From NCBI RefSeq assembly GCF_000686125.1, contig NZ_JMMA01000002.1:3038001-3102000 (forward strand): 64,000 nt of DNA, read 5' to 3'. A program made the translations under genes and the position numbers. The number at the start of each line of letters is the position of its first letter. Positions within the stretch are counted from its first letter, which is position 1. Of the stretch, positions 36,354-45,059 are shown in pieces. The stretch is from Ruminococcus sp. NK3A76. Lineage in GTDB: Bacteria > Bacillota > Clostridia > Oscillospirales > Ruminococcaceae. Below the pieces are notes generated by a model. It did not search any database. It was not told where the DNA came from and worked only from the letters and a program-made list of their open reading frames with translations.

Positions 36354-37814
36354 TCAGTCAAGTATCTCTATCCTTCCCTCAACGTGTGAGTCAAGCCCCT
36401 TGTTGGTCGAGAAGTATTCCTCAACGATGTTGTTCACAGAGGTAGCGATAACTCTCGGCTTCATGTTCTTTGAAACTTCTTCAAGCGGCACTCCGAAGAA
36501 CTCGTCAAAGTTGTTGAAGTGGTATGCCTGTAGGGCTATCAGCAGCTCGTCTGTGTCCTCTATCTCCTTGCCGTTTAATGAAAGCTCCTCTATCGTGTGG
36601 GTGCTCTTGCGGTAGCGTATCTTTACACCCTTTGAGTAGTTGTAAAACTCTGTGTGCCCTTCCCACGCTTCGTCACGGAAGATGTGCTGTATCATCTTTC
36701 TGAACTGCGCACCTGTGACCTTGAGCATATGCAGCATATCGTCAAAGGGCGTGTTCTCTAACATATCCTGATACTCAACTATCGGCCCTAACTCCTTTTT
36801 GCGTATGGCGCCTGTGCCCATTATCATGATGTCAAAGCTGCTCTCCCACTGTAACAGATCGGCGTAAAGGTTGCCAAGCTCTGTTTCCTCTGTCCTTGTC
36901 GGGTGTGTCAGCTTTCTTGCAAAGGTCGTGACTACACGCTTGTACTTTGCATCAGTCACGTTCTGATAGCGGTCAAGCAGCTCGTTCATTACAGGGTCTA
37001 TGGGCGCTGTGTCTTCGTTGATAGATACGCACTCCCACTTGTAGTCAACGGGCTTGTGCTTTCTGGTATCTATCGTCAGCTCAAAGCGGCCTATCTGCCC
37101 GGTGCCTGTGCCTGCCTGAACTATCGGTATGCCGTTTACTACCTCAGGCTCCTCCATAAGCGTGTGCGAGTGTCCGCCGATTATCAGGTCAACGCCCCAT
37201 TCGGGGTCAAGGAGTCTGGCAAGCTCTCTGTCTGCTTCAATGCCTATGTGGGTAAGCAGCACTGTCAGGTCAGTCTTTCTTGTGCGGTAGTTATCAGCTA
37301 TAACGCCTATCTCCTTAGCAGCAGCCTGAATGTCAACATAAGTGCCTATCACCTTCTCGCTCTTCATCGAGGCTATCACTTCCTCTGTGAGTATGCCGAT
37401 AAAGAGCACCCTCATGCCGCCTATGTCGATGTTGAGACAAGGCGTGAAAAGCCTTGCGCCGTTTATAGTTATAAAGAGGTTTGAGTTGATTATCGGGAAG
37501 TGTGCGCACTTCTCCAAAAACAGCAGATGTGCAAGGCCGTAGTCTACCTCGTGATTGCCTATCGTGGTGACATCAGGCGATAGCAGGTTCATAAGCTCAA
37601 TGGTTGAGAGCCCCATAAACTCCGAGTCGATGATAGACCCACGGAACATATCACCGGCGTTTGCGTAGATGACATTCTCCTCCGCTTCACGCACCTTTTT
37701 TACATACCCTGCAAGCCTTGAAAGGCCGCCTGTCTCCTTGCCGTCCTCACCCTTCTTCGGCAAAAAGTCGCCGTGCAGGTCGTTTGAATGTAATAGCGTG
37801 AGCTTTTTTAGCAT
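36354..37814 (-). CDS. 5'-nucleotidase/metallophosphoesterase family protein
   Basis: 486 residues from ATG 37814, with AAAGGAGG upstream. N-terminal metallophosphoesterase domain: LLHSNDLHGDF, NAGDMFRGS, TIGNHEVDYG, LLTHIG and IGGHSHT supply the two-metal ligands. A C-terminal 5'-nucleotidase domain (about 300-480) follows, with the ELGNLYADLL and NTPFDDMLHMLKV regions. No signal peptide, unlike the secreted UshA type, so it probably acts on cytoplasmic nucleotides or related phosphoesters (YunD-like). Confidence 0.9.
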   Translation of the reverse strand: MLKKLTLLHSNDLHGDFLPKKGEDGKETGGLSRLAGYVKKVREAEENVIYANAGDMFRGSIIDSEFMGLSTIELMNLLSPDVTTIGNHEVDYGLAHLLFLEKCAHFPIINSNLFITINGARLFTPCLNIDIGGMRVLFIGILTEEVIASMKSEKVIGTYVDIQAAAKEIGVIADNYRTRKTDLTVLLTHIGIEADRELARLLDPEWGVDLIIGGHSHTLMEEPEVVNGIPIVQAGTGTGQIGRFELTIDTRKHKPVDYKWECVSINEDTAPIDPVMNELLDRYQNVTDAKYKRVVTTFARKLTHPTRTEETELGNLYADLLQWESSFDIMIMGTGAIRKKELGPIVEYQDMLENTPFDDMLHMLKVTGAQFRKMIQHIFRDEAWEGHTEFYNYSKGVKIRYRKSTHTIEELSLNGKEIEDTDELLIALQAYHFNNFDEFFGVPLEEVSKNMKPRVIATSVNNIVEEYFSTNKGLDSHVEGRIEILD

Positions 37815-37861
37815 TTTTATTCCTCCTTTATGGTTTTGTCTGATAAATTGGGATTTAATCA

Positions 37862-37888
37862 ATGCATAATGCATAATTCATAATGCAT
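37862..37888. repeat. Left arm of hairpin island E2 (interrupted by the IS3 element)
   Basis: ATGCATAATGCATAATTCAT-type words, complementary to the arm at 39302-39345 on the other side of the insertion sequence. Confidence 0.6.
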
Positions 37889-37958
37889 TGAACCTGTATA
37901 ATAAAACTACACATTTGAAGTTAATAATGATATAATATAAAAAAGGAGTTGGCTTCAA

Positions 37959-38261
37959 ATGAGCACACATGGAGAAAACAGTCGGGAATTCAAATTTAAG
38001 ATCATGGAACTGCACTTCAAAGATAACATATCTGTGAAAGTGTTATCCGAAAAATTCGCAATACCGGAGCAAACGATCTACACATGGCGCAGAGAGTACA
38101 GAAAGTACGGCGAGGATGCATTTGTAGGCTGTGGGAAACAGCGTCCGCAGGATGCAGAACTTAGGCGATTGAAGAAAGAAAACGAAAAGCTCAGGATGCA
38201 GGTAGAGATCTTAAAAAAAGTTGCGGCATATCAGGCAGAGCAAGAGTCAAAGAAAAGATAG
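37959..38261 (+). CDS. IS3 OrfA, helix-turn-helix protein
   Basis: 100 residues. HTH with VKVLSEKFAIPEQTIYTWRR (about 23-42), followed by a leucine-zipper-like coil (AELRRLKKENEKLRMQVEIL). It binds the IS ends and gives the N-terminal part of the OrfAB transposase. A run of seven A (38214-38220) near codon 86 allows a -1 shift into orfB. AAAGGAG and its own TATAAT-containing promoter lie upstream. Confidence 0.92.
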   Translation: MSTHGENSREFKFKIMELHFKDNISVKVLSEKFAIPEQTIYTWRREYRKYGEDAFVGCGKQRPQDAELRRLKKENEKLRMQVEILKKVAAYQAEQESKKR

Positions 38262-38266
38262 ATGAC

Positions 38267-39121
38267 TTGCGGGCGAGAGGATTGGATAAATATCCGATCA
38301 ATCTGGTATGTCAGACTCTCGGGATAAGTACAAGATCATATTATGACCGAAAGGAAAACCCTCGCAGCAACAAAGAAAAAGAAGATCTGGAGCTTGTAGA
38401 GAAAATGCAGACGATCTTCGCTGAAAGCTATGAGGAGTATGGCAGAGTGCGTATGAAAAAAGCACTTGAAGAAGCCGGATACCCGATGAGTGAGGGGAAA
38501 GTCGGAAGGCTGATGCGTCAAGGAAATATGTACCCGAAAAAATGCAAAAAATATAGGGCAACGACCAACAGCAGGCACAAGTATCAAGTTGCAGAAAATC
38601 TTCTTGACCGCAATTTTAATGCTGATAAGCCAAACCGAAAGTGGTGCGGAGACAGCACTTACATATGGACAGACGAAGGCTGGCTGTACGCAGCAGGGAT
38701 AATAGACCTATGTGCACGTGATTGTGTCGGATTAAGCTTTAGCAGCAAACACACGCAGGAACTGATGATCGATTCGCTTGATCAGGCATTCAAAAAATAC
38801 AAGCCGGGCGAAGGACTGCTGTTCCATTCTGACCGAGGCGTGCAATATGCTTCCAATGCATACAAAAACAAGCTTCATAAGTACAAGATGATCCAGAGCA
38901 TGTCTCGAAGCGGTGTGCCATATGACAATGCACCTATGGAAAGCTTCTGGGCAACGGTCAAAAATGCCTGTGTACATGGCTGTAGGTTCAAAACGAGGAA
39001 GGAAGCCGAGCTAAAAATATTTGAATACGTCTTTGGCTTTTACAACACACATCGTTATCACAGCTCAAACGGCTTAAAAACGCCATATGAGCTCAGAAAT
39101 GAAAAGCTTTCTATTGGCTGA
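38267..39121 (+). CDS. IS3 OrfB, DDE transposase
   Basis: The integrase core has three acidic positions: Asp in WCGDSTYIWTDEGW, Asp in LLFHSDRGVQYAS, and Glu in DNAPMESFWATVK. An HTH_21 segment (SYEEYGRVRMKKALEEAGYP) precedes it. 284 residues from the TTG at 38267, but the frame is open back to the slippery site, so the real product is likely an OrfAB fusion of about 385 residues made by -1 frameshifting. Apparently intact. Confidence 0.92.
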   Translation: MRARGLDKYPINLVCQTLGISTRSYYDRKENPRSNKEKEDLELVEKMQTIFAESYEEYGRVRMKKALEEAGYPMSEGKVGRLMRQGNMYPKKCKKYRATTNSRHKYQVAENLLDRNFNADKPNRKWCGDSTYIWTDEGWLYAAGIIDLCARDCVGLSFSSKHTQELMIDSLDQAFKKYKPGEGLLFHSDRGVQYASNAYKNKLHKYKMIQSMSRSGVPYDNAPMESFWATVKNACVHGCRFKTRKEAELKIFEYVFGFYNTHRYHSSNGLKTPYELRNEKLSIG

Positions 39122-39170
39122 TATCAATAGTTTTATTAACTTTATGTGTGCAGAAAACTTGACAGGTTCA

Positions 39171-39345
39171 CATAATGAAGGTGTCGGCTTGCGCCGACAA
39201 TATGGCCATTCGGCCTTCTGTCGGCGGCATTTTTCGCTTATCAAAGCAATTTCGTGGGAATAAAAGCCCGAATGGGCATCCGTCCTGCGTAGCAGGACAC
39301 ATCAATTATGCATTATGAATTATGCATTATGCATTACTACGTAAA
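39171..39345. repeat. Right part of hairpin island E2
   Basis: Holds hairpins GTCGGCTTGCGCCGAC, GCCCGAATGGGC and TCCTGCGTAGCAGGA, then the word arm with ATTATGCAT repeats. No gene. Confidence 0.6.
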
Positions 39346-39363
39346 TTCCGATCTATCCTATCA

Positions 39364-40845
39364 TCATTCCATATACTTCAAAGCAAACCCCTCAAACTCC
39401 GCCTCGCCGTTTACGGCATAAAGACCTATCATAGCCCCCGTAAATCCGCCCGAGACTTCGCTTGTGATGTACTTTGTGCTCCCGACGCCAAGCTCTCTGC
39501 GCTCGCTGCCGTCACCGCTTACAACTGCAAATTTGTAGAAAAGATTGTCGCCCTCGATGCACAGCCTTGCCTTGCTCCCCTCTAACGGGATTGCTGTTTG
39601 AATGTGCTTTATGCCGCCGATGTTAAGCCGCAGTATCGCTTCATAGCTGTCCGCTGCTTTTCTTACGGCTATCTCGTAGTGCTCGTTTTCGTCCATGTAA
39701 ATAGTTATGCCGCCCTCGCCGTCGGTGACACCTACATCGCAGCAAAGCTCAAAGCAAAATCCCCTCTGCCTGAGTGCGATAAACGTCGGCGAATCAACAT
39801 CATCAAGTGTCAGGCTGCTGCCTCTGAGGGTGTATTTTTCTTTTGTGAGCGTGTAGTCTGCCATGTCAGGTGTGCGCAGATAGCACCAGTCGATGCCGGG
39901 GTCGGTGCTTGCAAAGGTGTATTCCTTTATCGGCTTCTGTGCAAAGTCACCGGCTATCTCATAGCTCTCATCTGTTGTGCCGTCAAGCCCGGCAGCTATC
40001 CAGCCGTCGTCAGTCAGCCTTGCAGGTGTTAAGAACACCTCACGCCCTAAGTTGTGATAAGGCATCCACATATGTATCTGCCGAAAACCCAGGCTAAGTA
40101 TAAATAAGTTGCCGCTCTTGTCAAACACAAGGTCGCCGTGCCCTATGCCCTGTATGATGTATGGCGCTTTGTTGCGGTTTGTCAGTATCGGGTTGCTCGG
40201 GCAGTTCTCAAAAGGCCCCCATACGCTCTTTGAACGTGAGAGTGTTATCATGTGCCCGTATTCAGTGCCGCCCTCGGCCGCCATGAGATAATACCATTCG
40301 CCTATTTTGTAAAGGTGCGGGCTCTCTAAATACCGCCCTCCCGAGCCCTGCCAGATGCACTTGCTGGCGGTGAGTTTTTTGCCGGTGGCTATGTCTATCT
40401 CACACTGCACAACACCGCCTTTCCCCTCGTCGTCCGAGCCGTTTGACATAAAATACACCCTGCCGTCTTCAAAATAGAGAGAGGGGTCGATGCCGCCCTG
40501 GTCAACCGTTATCGGGTCAGACCATTCTCCGTAGATGTCGTCTGTGTAGACGTAGAAATTCTCGTGCGTCGTGTCGTTTGTCGTGACCATGTAAAAGCGG
40601 CCGCCGTTGTATCTTATAGTCGGTGCGAACACGCCGCCCGAGCTGTTTATGTTTTTTAGCATCACCTGTTCAGGGCGTGTCAGTGCGTAGCCAAACTGCT
40701 CCCAGTTTACAAGGTCATCGCTCTCAAATAGCGCCACCCCGGGGAAGTACTGGAACGTGCTCGCAGCAAGATAGTATTTGCCGTTTGCAAAGCAAACGCT
40801 CGGGTCAGGGTAAAATCCGGGGATAACGGGGTTTGTGTATTTCAT
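39364..40845 (-). CDS. GH43 beta-xylosidase/alpha-L-arabinofuranosidase
   Basis: 493 residues. The five-bladed propeller domain has the catalytic base Asp in PGFYPDPSV (residue 14), the pKa-modulating Asp in QGGIDPSLYF and the acid Glu in RYLESPHLY. The C-terminal beta-sandwich (about 310-490) is of the GH43_12-type with arabinofuranosidase/xylosidase activities. No signal peptide: intracellular processing of imported xylan or arabinan oligosaccharides, fitting the GH51 enzyme at 2.6 kb. GGAGG precedes the ATG. Confidence 0.9.
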   Translation of the reverse strand: MKYTNPVIPGFYPDPSVCFANGKYYLAASTFQYFPGVALFESDDLVNWEQFGYALTRPEQVMLKNINSSGGVFAPTIRYNGGRFYMVTTNDTTHENFYVYTDDIYGEWSDPITVDQGGIDPSLYFEDGRVYFMSNGSDDEGKGGVVQCEIDIATGKKLTASKCIWQGSGGRYLESPHLYKIGEWYYLMAAEGGTEYGHMITLSRSKSVWGPFENCPSNPILTNRNKAPYIIQGIGHGDLVFDKSGNLFILSLGFRQIHMWMPYHNLGREVFLTPARLTDDGWIAAGLDGTTDESYEIAGDFAQKPIKEYTFASTDPGIDWCYLRTPDMADYTLTKEKYTLRGSSLTLDDVDSPTFIALRQRGFCFELCCDVGVTDGEGGITIYMDENEHYEIAVRKAADSYEAILRLNIGGIKHIQTAIPLEGSKARLCIEGDNLFYKFAVVSGDGSERRELGVGSTKYITSEVSGGFTGAMIGLYAVNGEAEFEGFALKYME

Positions 40846-40894
40846 AAAAATTCCTCCAAAAGCATGGTGTCAAACATTTGTTCCACGTGGAACA

Positions 40895-40990
40895 GTAGTA
40901 ATGAATAATACTTCGTCGCCCGAATGGGCATACATCGCCGCAGGCGATACCACAATTATGCATTATGCATTATGCATTATGCATTAAAAT
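40895..40990. repeat. Hairpin island E3
   Basis: GCCCGAATGGGC and ATCGCCGCAGGCGAT hairpins followed by four ATTATGC-type words (to 40985). The left arm is short (near 40895). It lies between the GH43 and polA genes. Confidence 0.55.
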
Positions 40991-43567
40991 TTATTCCTTC
41001 GCCTCAAACCAGCTTGCCCCTGTGTGTACATCTACCGTCAGCGGCACTGCGAGCCTGACAGCACCCTCCATTTCCTCTTTGAGCAGAGCGCTTGCCTTGT
41101 CAGCATCAGCTTTGTCGCACTCGATTATCAGCTCATCGTGTATCTGCAAAATAAGCCTTGCCCCGGGCAGGTCTTTCTTTAAGCGCTTGTATACATTTAT
41201 CATCGCTATCTTGATGATGTCGGCTGCACTGCCCTGTATCGGCGCATTCATAGCCACCCTCTTGCCGAAAGCCTGCATATTCTTGTTTGACATCTTAAGC
41301 TCGGGGATATATCTGCGCCTGTCAAATATCGTGAGCACATAGCCCTTGTCCTTTGCAAATTCCACAGTGCTGTCCATGTACTGCGATATCTTCGGGAAAT
41401 TTTCAAGATAGTTCTCGATATACTGCTTGGCCTCGGCTACCGATACACCGATGTCCTTTGACAGCGAGAATGCACCTATGCCGTAGATGATGCCGAAGTT
41501 TACAGCCTTTGCCGCCGAGCGCATCTCGGGTGTCACAAAATCCTCCGGCAGCCCGAAAACGGAAGCAGCCGTCATAGTGTGAATGTCTATCCCGTCAAGG
41601 AATGCCCTCTGCATATTCTCATCACCGCATACAGAAGCAAGCACTCGCAGCTCTATCTGCGAATAGTCAGCATCAACAAGCGTCATGCCCTCCTCGGCCA
41701 CAAAGAAGCGACGCATATTACGCCCTATCTCTTTTCTTACGGGTATGTTCTGTAAATTCGGCTCAGTCGAGGATATGCGCCCCGTGCGTGTCTCGGTCTG
41801 CTTGAAGTATGAATGTATCCTGCCGTCGGGCGCTATGACTTTCAGCAGCCCCTCAACGTAGGTGGACATTAGCTTGGTAAGCGTGCGGTATTCAAGTATC
41901 AGCGGTATCATCGGGTGCGCATCTATAAGCGCTTCAAGTACCTCCGCACTTGTCGAATAGCCGGTCTTTGTCTTCCTGCCGCCCTTAAGCCCCAGCTTGT
42001 CAGGTGAGAAAAGTATCTCCCCTAACTGCTTTGGCGAGAGTATGTTGAATTCCTCGCCGGCGTAATCGTATATCTCCTGCTTTAAGCGCTCAATGTCGCC
42101 CCTGAGCGACTCGCCGAATGCCTTTATGCCGTCTCTGTCAGCCTTGACACCGACAGTCTCCATAGATGCGAGCACCTCGCAAAGCGGCATCTCTATCCCG
42201 TCAAAGAGCTTCCTCAGATCGTTCCCGTCAAGCCTTGCTGACAGCCCCTCGCATAAAGCCGGCAGCGATGCTATGCTCTCATAGCCCTCCATGTCGCTGC
42301 GGTATTTGACAGAGTACGCAGCACATAAGTTTTCAACGGTGTATTCCTTTGCCTGTGAGTTTAATAAATACCCTGCAAGATCGCATGAGAAGATGATGTT
42401 TTTTGCACTCTCGCCGTTTTCAAATGCAAGCTTGTAGGCAGCCTTTGCATCAAAGGTGAGCTTTTTGCAGCCGCTTGTCAAAAACGCAAGTATCCTCTCC
42501 GTGCCGCCAAGTAAGCTGTCGCAGGTGTATATCACGCTGCCCTCTGCTGCACGCAGCTCGGTCAGGTCTTGCTTGCCTGCCAGCTCGAAAACGACAGTCC
42601 TGCTCTCATCAAGCGATGCAATGTATTCATCATCAAGCGGCTTTATCTCATATTCTGTAAGCACTGCCGGCTCTGCCGCATTGCTCTCATCCACAGCCGC
42701 CGCATCACCGGCGTGAAGGCCTAGCTTTTCCATTAGCCTGAACATCTCAAGCCCTGTCAGCCTTGCTGCCGCCGCTGCCTTGTCGCCCTCGTGCAAAGCA
42801 TAAGTCTCGATATCATTGTCTATCGGTGCTGTCAGACATATCGTCGCCAAAAAGCGGCTGTTCTCTGCCGACTGCCTGCCCTCGCTTAACTTCTTTCTCA
42901 CCGACGGGGTGAGCGTCATCTCATCAAGCTGCTCGTAAAGCCCCTCTACACTGCCGGCCTGCTGAATGAGCGAAACGGCAGTCTTCTCACCTATCCCCTT
43001 TACACCGGGAATGTTGTCTGAGCTGTCGCCCATTAGCGCCTTTATCTCTATCATCTGTAACGGCTCGACACCATATTCTTCCTTTATCCTCTCGGGGGTG
43101 TATATCTTTGTCTCCTTGGTCGCCGCAAGCCGCACAGTCGTTTTGTCTGTCACGAGCTGATAGCTGTCACGGTCGCCCGTCACGATAAAGCACTCGCCGC
43201 CCTCACGCTCTGCTATCCGTGAGAGCGTGCCTAAAATGTCGTCCGCCTCATACCCCTCGCAGGTGACAACGGTTATGCCAAGCTCAGTTAACAGCTCTTT
43301 TATCTGCGGCATCTGCTGTGCCAGCTCCTCGGGCATACCCTTGCGGTTTGCCTTGTATGCCGCATCTGCCTTGTGGCGGAATGTAGGTGCTCTCAGGTCA
43401 AACGCCACAGCCACATGATCGGGCTTTACCGCATCGACCTCCTTAAGATATATGTTCATAAACCCTGTAAGAGCATTGGTGTAGACGCCCTTTGAGTTTG
43501 AGAGCAGCTTTATGCCGTAGTAAGCACGGTTCATTATGCTGTTTCCGTCGATCGCAAGTAAGCGCAT
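40991..43567 (-). CDS. polA: DNA polymerase I
   Basis: 858 residues from ATG 43567 (GGAGG upstream; the longer frame to 43642 runs through repeat sequence). N-terminal 5'-nuclease domain: LLAIDGNSIMNRAYYG, GDRDSYQLV and LMGDSSDNIPGVKGIGEKTA. The middle 3'-5' exonuclease-like domain lacks the acidic DxE motif, so proofreading is probably lost, as in other Firmicutes. Polymerase motifs: DADYSQIELRVLA, RSAAKAVNFGIIYG and QIHDELIIE. Roles: gap filling, Okazaki fragment processing and repair. Confidence 0.96.
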   Translation of the reverse strand: MRLLAIDGNSIMNRAYYGIKLLSNSKGVYTNALTGFMNIYLKEVDAVKPDHVAVAFDLRAPTFRHKADAAYKANRKGMPEELAQQMPQIKELLTELGITVVTCEGYEADDILGTLSRIAEREGGECFIVTGDRDSYQLVTDKTTVRLAATKETKIYTPERIKEEYGVEPLQMIEIKALMGDSSDNIPGVKGIGEKTAVSLIQQAGSVEGLYEQLDEMTLTPSVRKKLSEGRQSAENSRFLATICLTAPIDNDIETYALHEGDKAAAAARLTGLEMFRLMEKLGLHAGDAAAVDESNAAEPAVLTEYEIKPLDDEYIASLDESRTVVFELAGKQDLTELRAAEGSVIYTCDSLLGGTERILAFLTSGCKKLTFDAKAAYKLAFENGESAKNIIFSCDLAGYLLNSQAKEYTVENLCAAYSVKYRSDMEGYESIASLPALCEGLSARLDGNDLRKLFDGIEMPLCEVLASMETVGVKADRDGIKAFGESLRGDIERLKQEIYDYAGEEFNILSPKQLGEILFSPDKLGLKGGRKTKTGYSTSAEVLEALIDAHPMIPLILEYRTLTKLMSTYVEGLLKVIAPDGRIHSYFKQTETRTGRISSTEPNLQNIPVRKEIGRNMRRFFVAEEGMTLVDADYSQIELRVLASVCGDENMQRAFLDGIDIHTMTAASVFGLPEDFVTPEMRSAAKAVNFGIIYGIGAFSLSKDIGVSVAEAKQYIENYLENFPKISQYMDSTVEFAKDKGYVLTIFDRRRYIPELKMSNKNMQAFGKRVAMNAPIQGSAADIIKIAMINVYKRLKKDLPGARLILQIHDELIIECDKADADKASALLKEEMEGAVRLAVPLTVDVHTGASWFEAKE

Positions 43568-43619
43568 AAGATGATCCTCCAAAAAATAGAATAAAAATAT
43601 AAGCAGTAATAAAGAACAT

Positions 43620-43915
43620 AAACACAAAAAGGTTTTTGTCAAACTTTTTCCTCAAAAAAGTTTGCGGGTCTGGGCAGAGCCCAGCAGGGTGTGGGGCTGG
43701 CCCCACATCGGCGGAGCCGACTTAGGCGGCGAACACAGTAAAAAAGCGGCACGCACTGTGAGTTACGAAACACTATAACGAAAGAATATGTTCGCCGCCC
43801 ACCGCCGCAAACAGGGAGCCGTGCCAAAGGCACGGTGCGACCGCATTTGCGGCAGCCGCCAAAGGCGGCAAGCCCGAGCCGAAAGACGAGGGCAACACCC
43901 CCGAAAATATCTTTC
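43620..43915. repeat. Modular GC-rich intergenic repeat, unit D
   Basis: Begins AAAAAGGTTTTTGTCAAAC and then matches unit B (23985-24275) through CATCGGCGGAGCCGACTTAG, GGCGGCGAACACAGT, TTCGCCGCCCACCGCCGC and GAGCCGTGCCAAAGGCACGG. It separates polA and mscL; no gene in the 439-bp gap. Confidence 0.8.
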
Positions 43916-43957
43916 ATCTATTATACCACAAATCCCCTTCCATATCAACCCAAAAGC

Positions 43958-43991
43958 ATAAAAAAAGCACGCCCTATGCGAGCGTGCTTGT
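43958..43991 (-). terminator. Intrinsic terminator after mscL
   Basis: Minus strand: AAGCACGC/GCGTGCTT stem followed by TTTTTA. Confidence 0.85.
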
Positions 43992-44006
43992 CAGTGTGTC
44001 TTAAAC

Positions 44007-44444
44007 TTATTCTGTCTTTGCCTGAGCCTCAGCCTGTGCCTTTAACAGGTCACGGATCTCAGTAAGGAGAACTTCCTCCTTGGGCGGCTCAGCAACAGCC
44101 TCTTCCTCAGCCTTCTTTCTGCCGACTTCCATAGCCTTGTTTACAGCCTTGATAAGGCAGAACAGGATAAGAGCTATGATAAGGAAGTTGATTACAGCCG
44201 ATATGAAAGCGCCGTATGTAAACTCAACACCTCTTACAGTGAATGTGCCGCCGACTACCTGCATAACGCCGTTCTCGTCCTTCTCAGCACCGCCTGTGAT
44301 AACTGCGATAAGAGGGTTGATAAAGCTGTCGGTCAGTGCTGTTACGATAGAGCCGAAAGCAGCACCGATGATAACACCGATAGCCATGTCCATAACGTTG
44401 CCTTTAAGCGCAAAGGCTTTGAATTCTTCAATAAACTTCTTCAT
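44007..44444 (-). CDS. mscL: Large-conductance mechanosensitive channel MscL
   Basis: 145 residues. N-terminal helix and first span: FALKGNVMDMAIGVIIGAAF, the MscL signature. Second span about 75-97, then a charged C-terminal helix. It forms a pentameric pore that opens on membrane tension during hypo-osmotic shock. GGGAATG before the ATG is the likely ribosome site. Single-gene unit. Confidence 0.95.
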   Translation of the reverse strand: MKKFIEEFKAFALKGNVMDMAIGVIIGAAFGSIVTALTDSFINPLIAVITGGAEKDENGVMQVVGGTFTVRGVEFTYGAFISAVINFLIIALILFCLIKAVNKAMEVGRKKAEEEAVAEPPKEEVLLTEIRDLLKAQAEAQAKTE

Positions 44445-44624
44445 TTCTTTTCATTCCCTTTCCAAAGAGTATATACTTTTCCAAGCATTTCTATAATATC
44501 ACATTTTTACCTGTTTTTCAACAGGATATTACAATTTTTACTCCGAACGTTACATTTTCGTCATTTTGTTCAATTTTGCCGGAATGATTTAGTCGATTTG
44601 CTTACGTTACAGGGTTTGCTTTGT

Positions 44625-45056
44625 GGGGGGCGAACCTCACCCCCCGTCCCCCTCTCCTTATAAAGGAGAGGGGGGGAGCGGCCTCGCCCTTCGGCATCGG
44701 CCGCCGGCGCTTCGCTCGGCTTCGCCTCGCTTCGCTTGCCGCCGCTTGCGGCGGCGGCTGGCCGCAAATGCGGTCGCACTGTGCCTTCGGCACAGCTCCC
44801 TGTTTGCGGCGGTGGGGCAGCGAACATATTCCTTCGTTATGGTGTTTCGCAACTCACAGTGCGTGCCGCTTTTTTTACTGTGTTCGCCGCCTGGTCGGCT
44901 CCGCCGATATGGAGCTCTGCTCCGTTTCAGTCGAGCTTGCGAGAATGAAACAATCTACGCAAGGGCTCTGCCGTTTTGTTCGAGCTTGCGAGAATAAAAC
45001 AATACCCGCAAACTTTTTTGAGGAAAAAGTTTGACAAAAACCTTTTTGCCCTTTTT
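44625..45056. repeat. Modular GC-rich intergenic repeat, unit E
   Basis: The longest repeat region (about 430 bp) between mscL and the MATE gene; no gene. Modules in order: CTCCTTATAAAGGAGAGGGG (as in unit C), a TTCGC/GCGAA-rich hairpin stretch, GCCGTCC-type and GTGCCTTCGGCAC hairpins, ACTGTGTTCGCCGCC, GAGCTCTGCTCC, GCGAGAATAAAACAATAC (as in unit A), and CTCAAAAA-type complement hairpin (as in units B to D). Confidence 0.8.
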
Positions 45057-45059
45057 TTA

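Larger units (their letters stand above)
37889..39170 (+). mobile_element. IS3-family insertion sequence (IS150-like), intact
   Basis: 1282 bp. Ends are imperfect inverted repeats beginning TGAACCTGT, with AAGTTAATA shared further in. A 3-bp target duplication CAT flanks it (37886-37888 and 39171-39173). It carries orfA and orfB in overlapping frames joined by a typical slippery run. It sits inside an AT-rich palindromic island and interrupts no recognisable gene. Confidence 0.9.
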
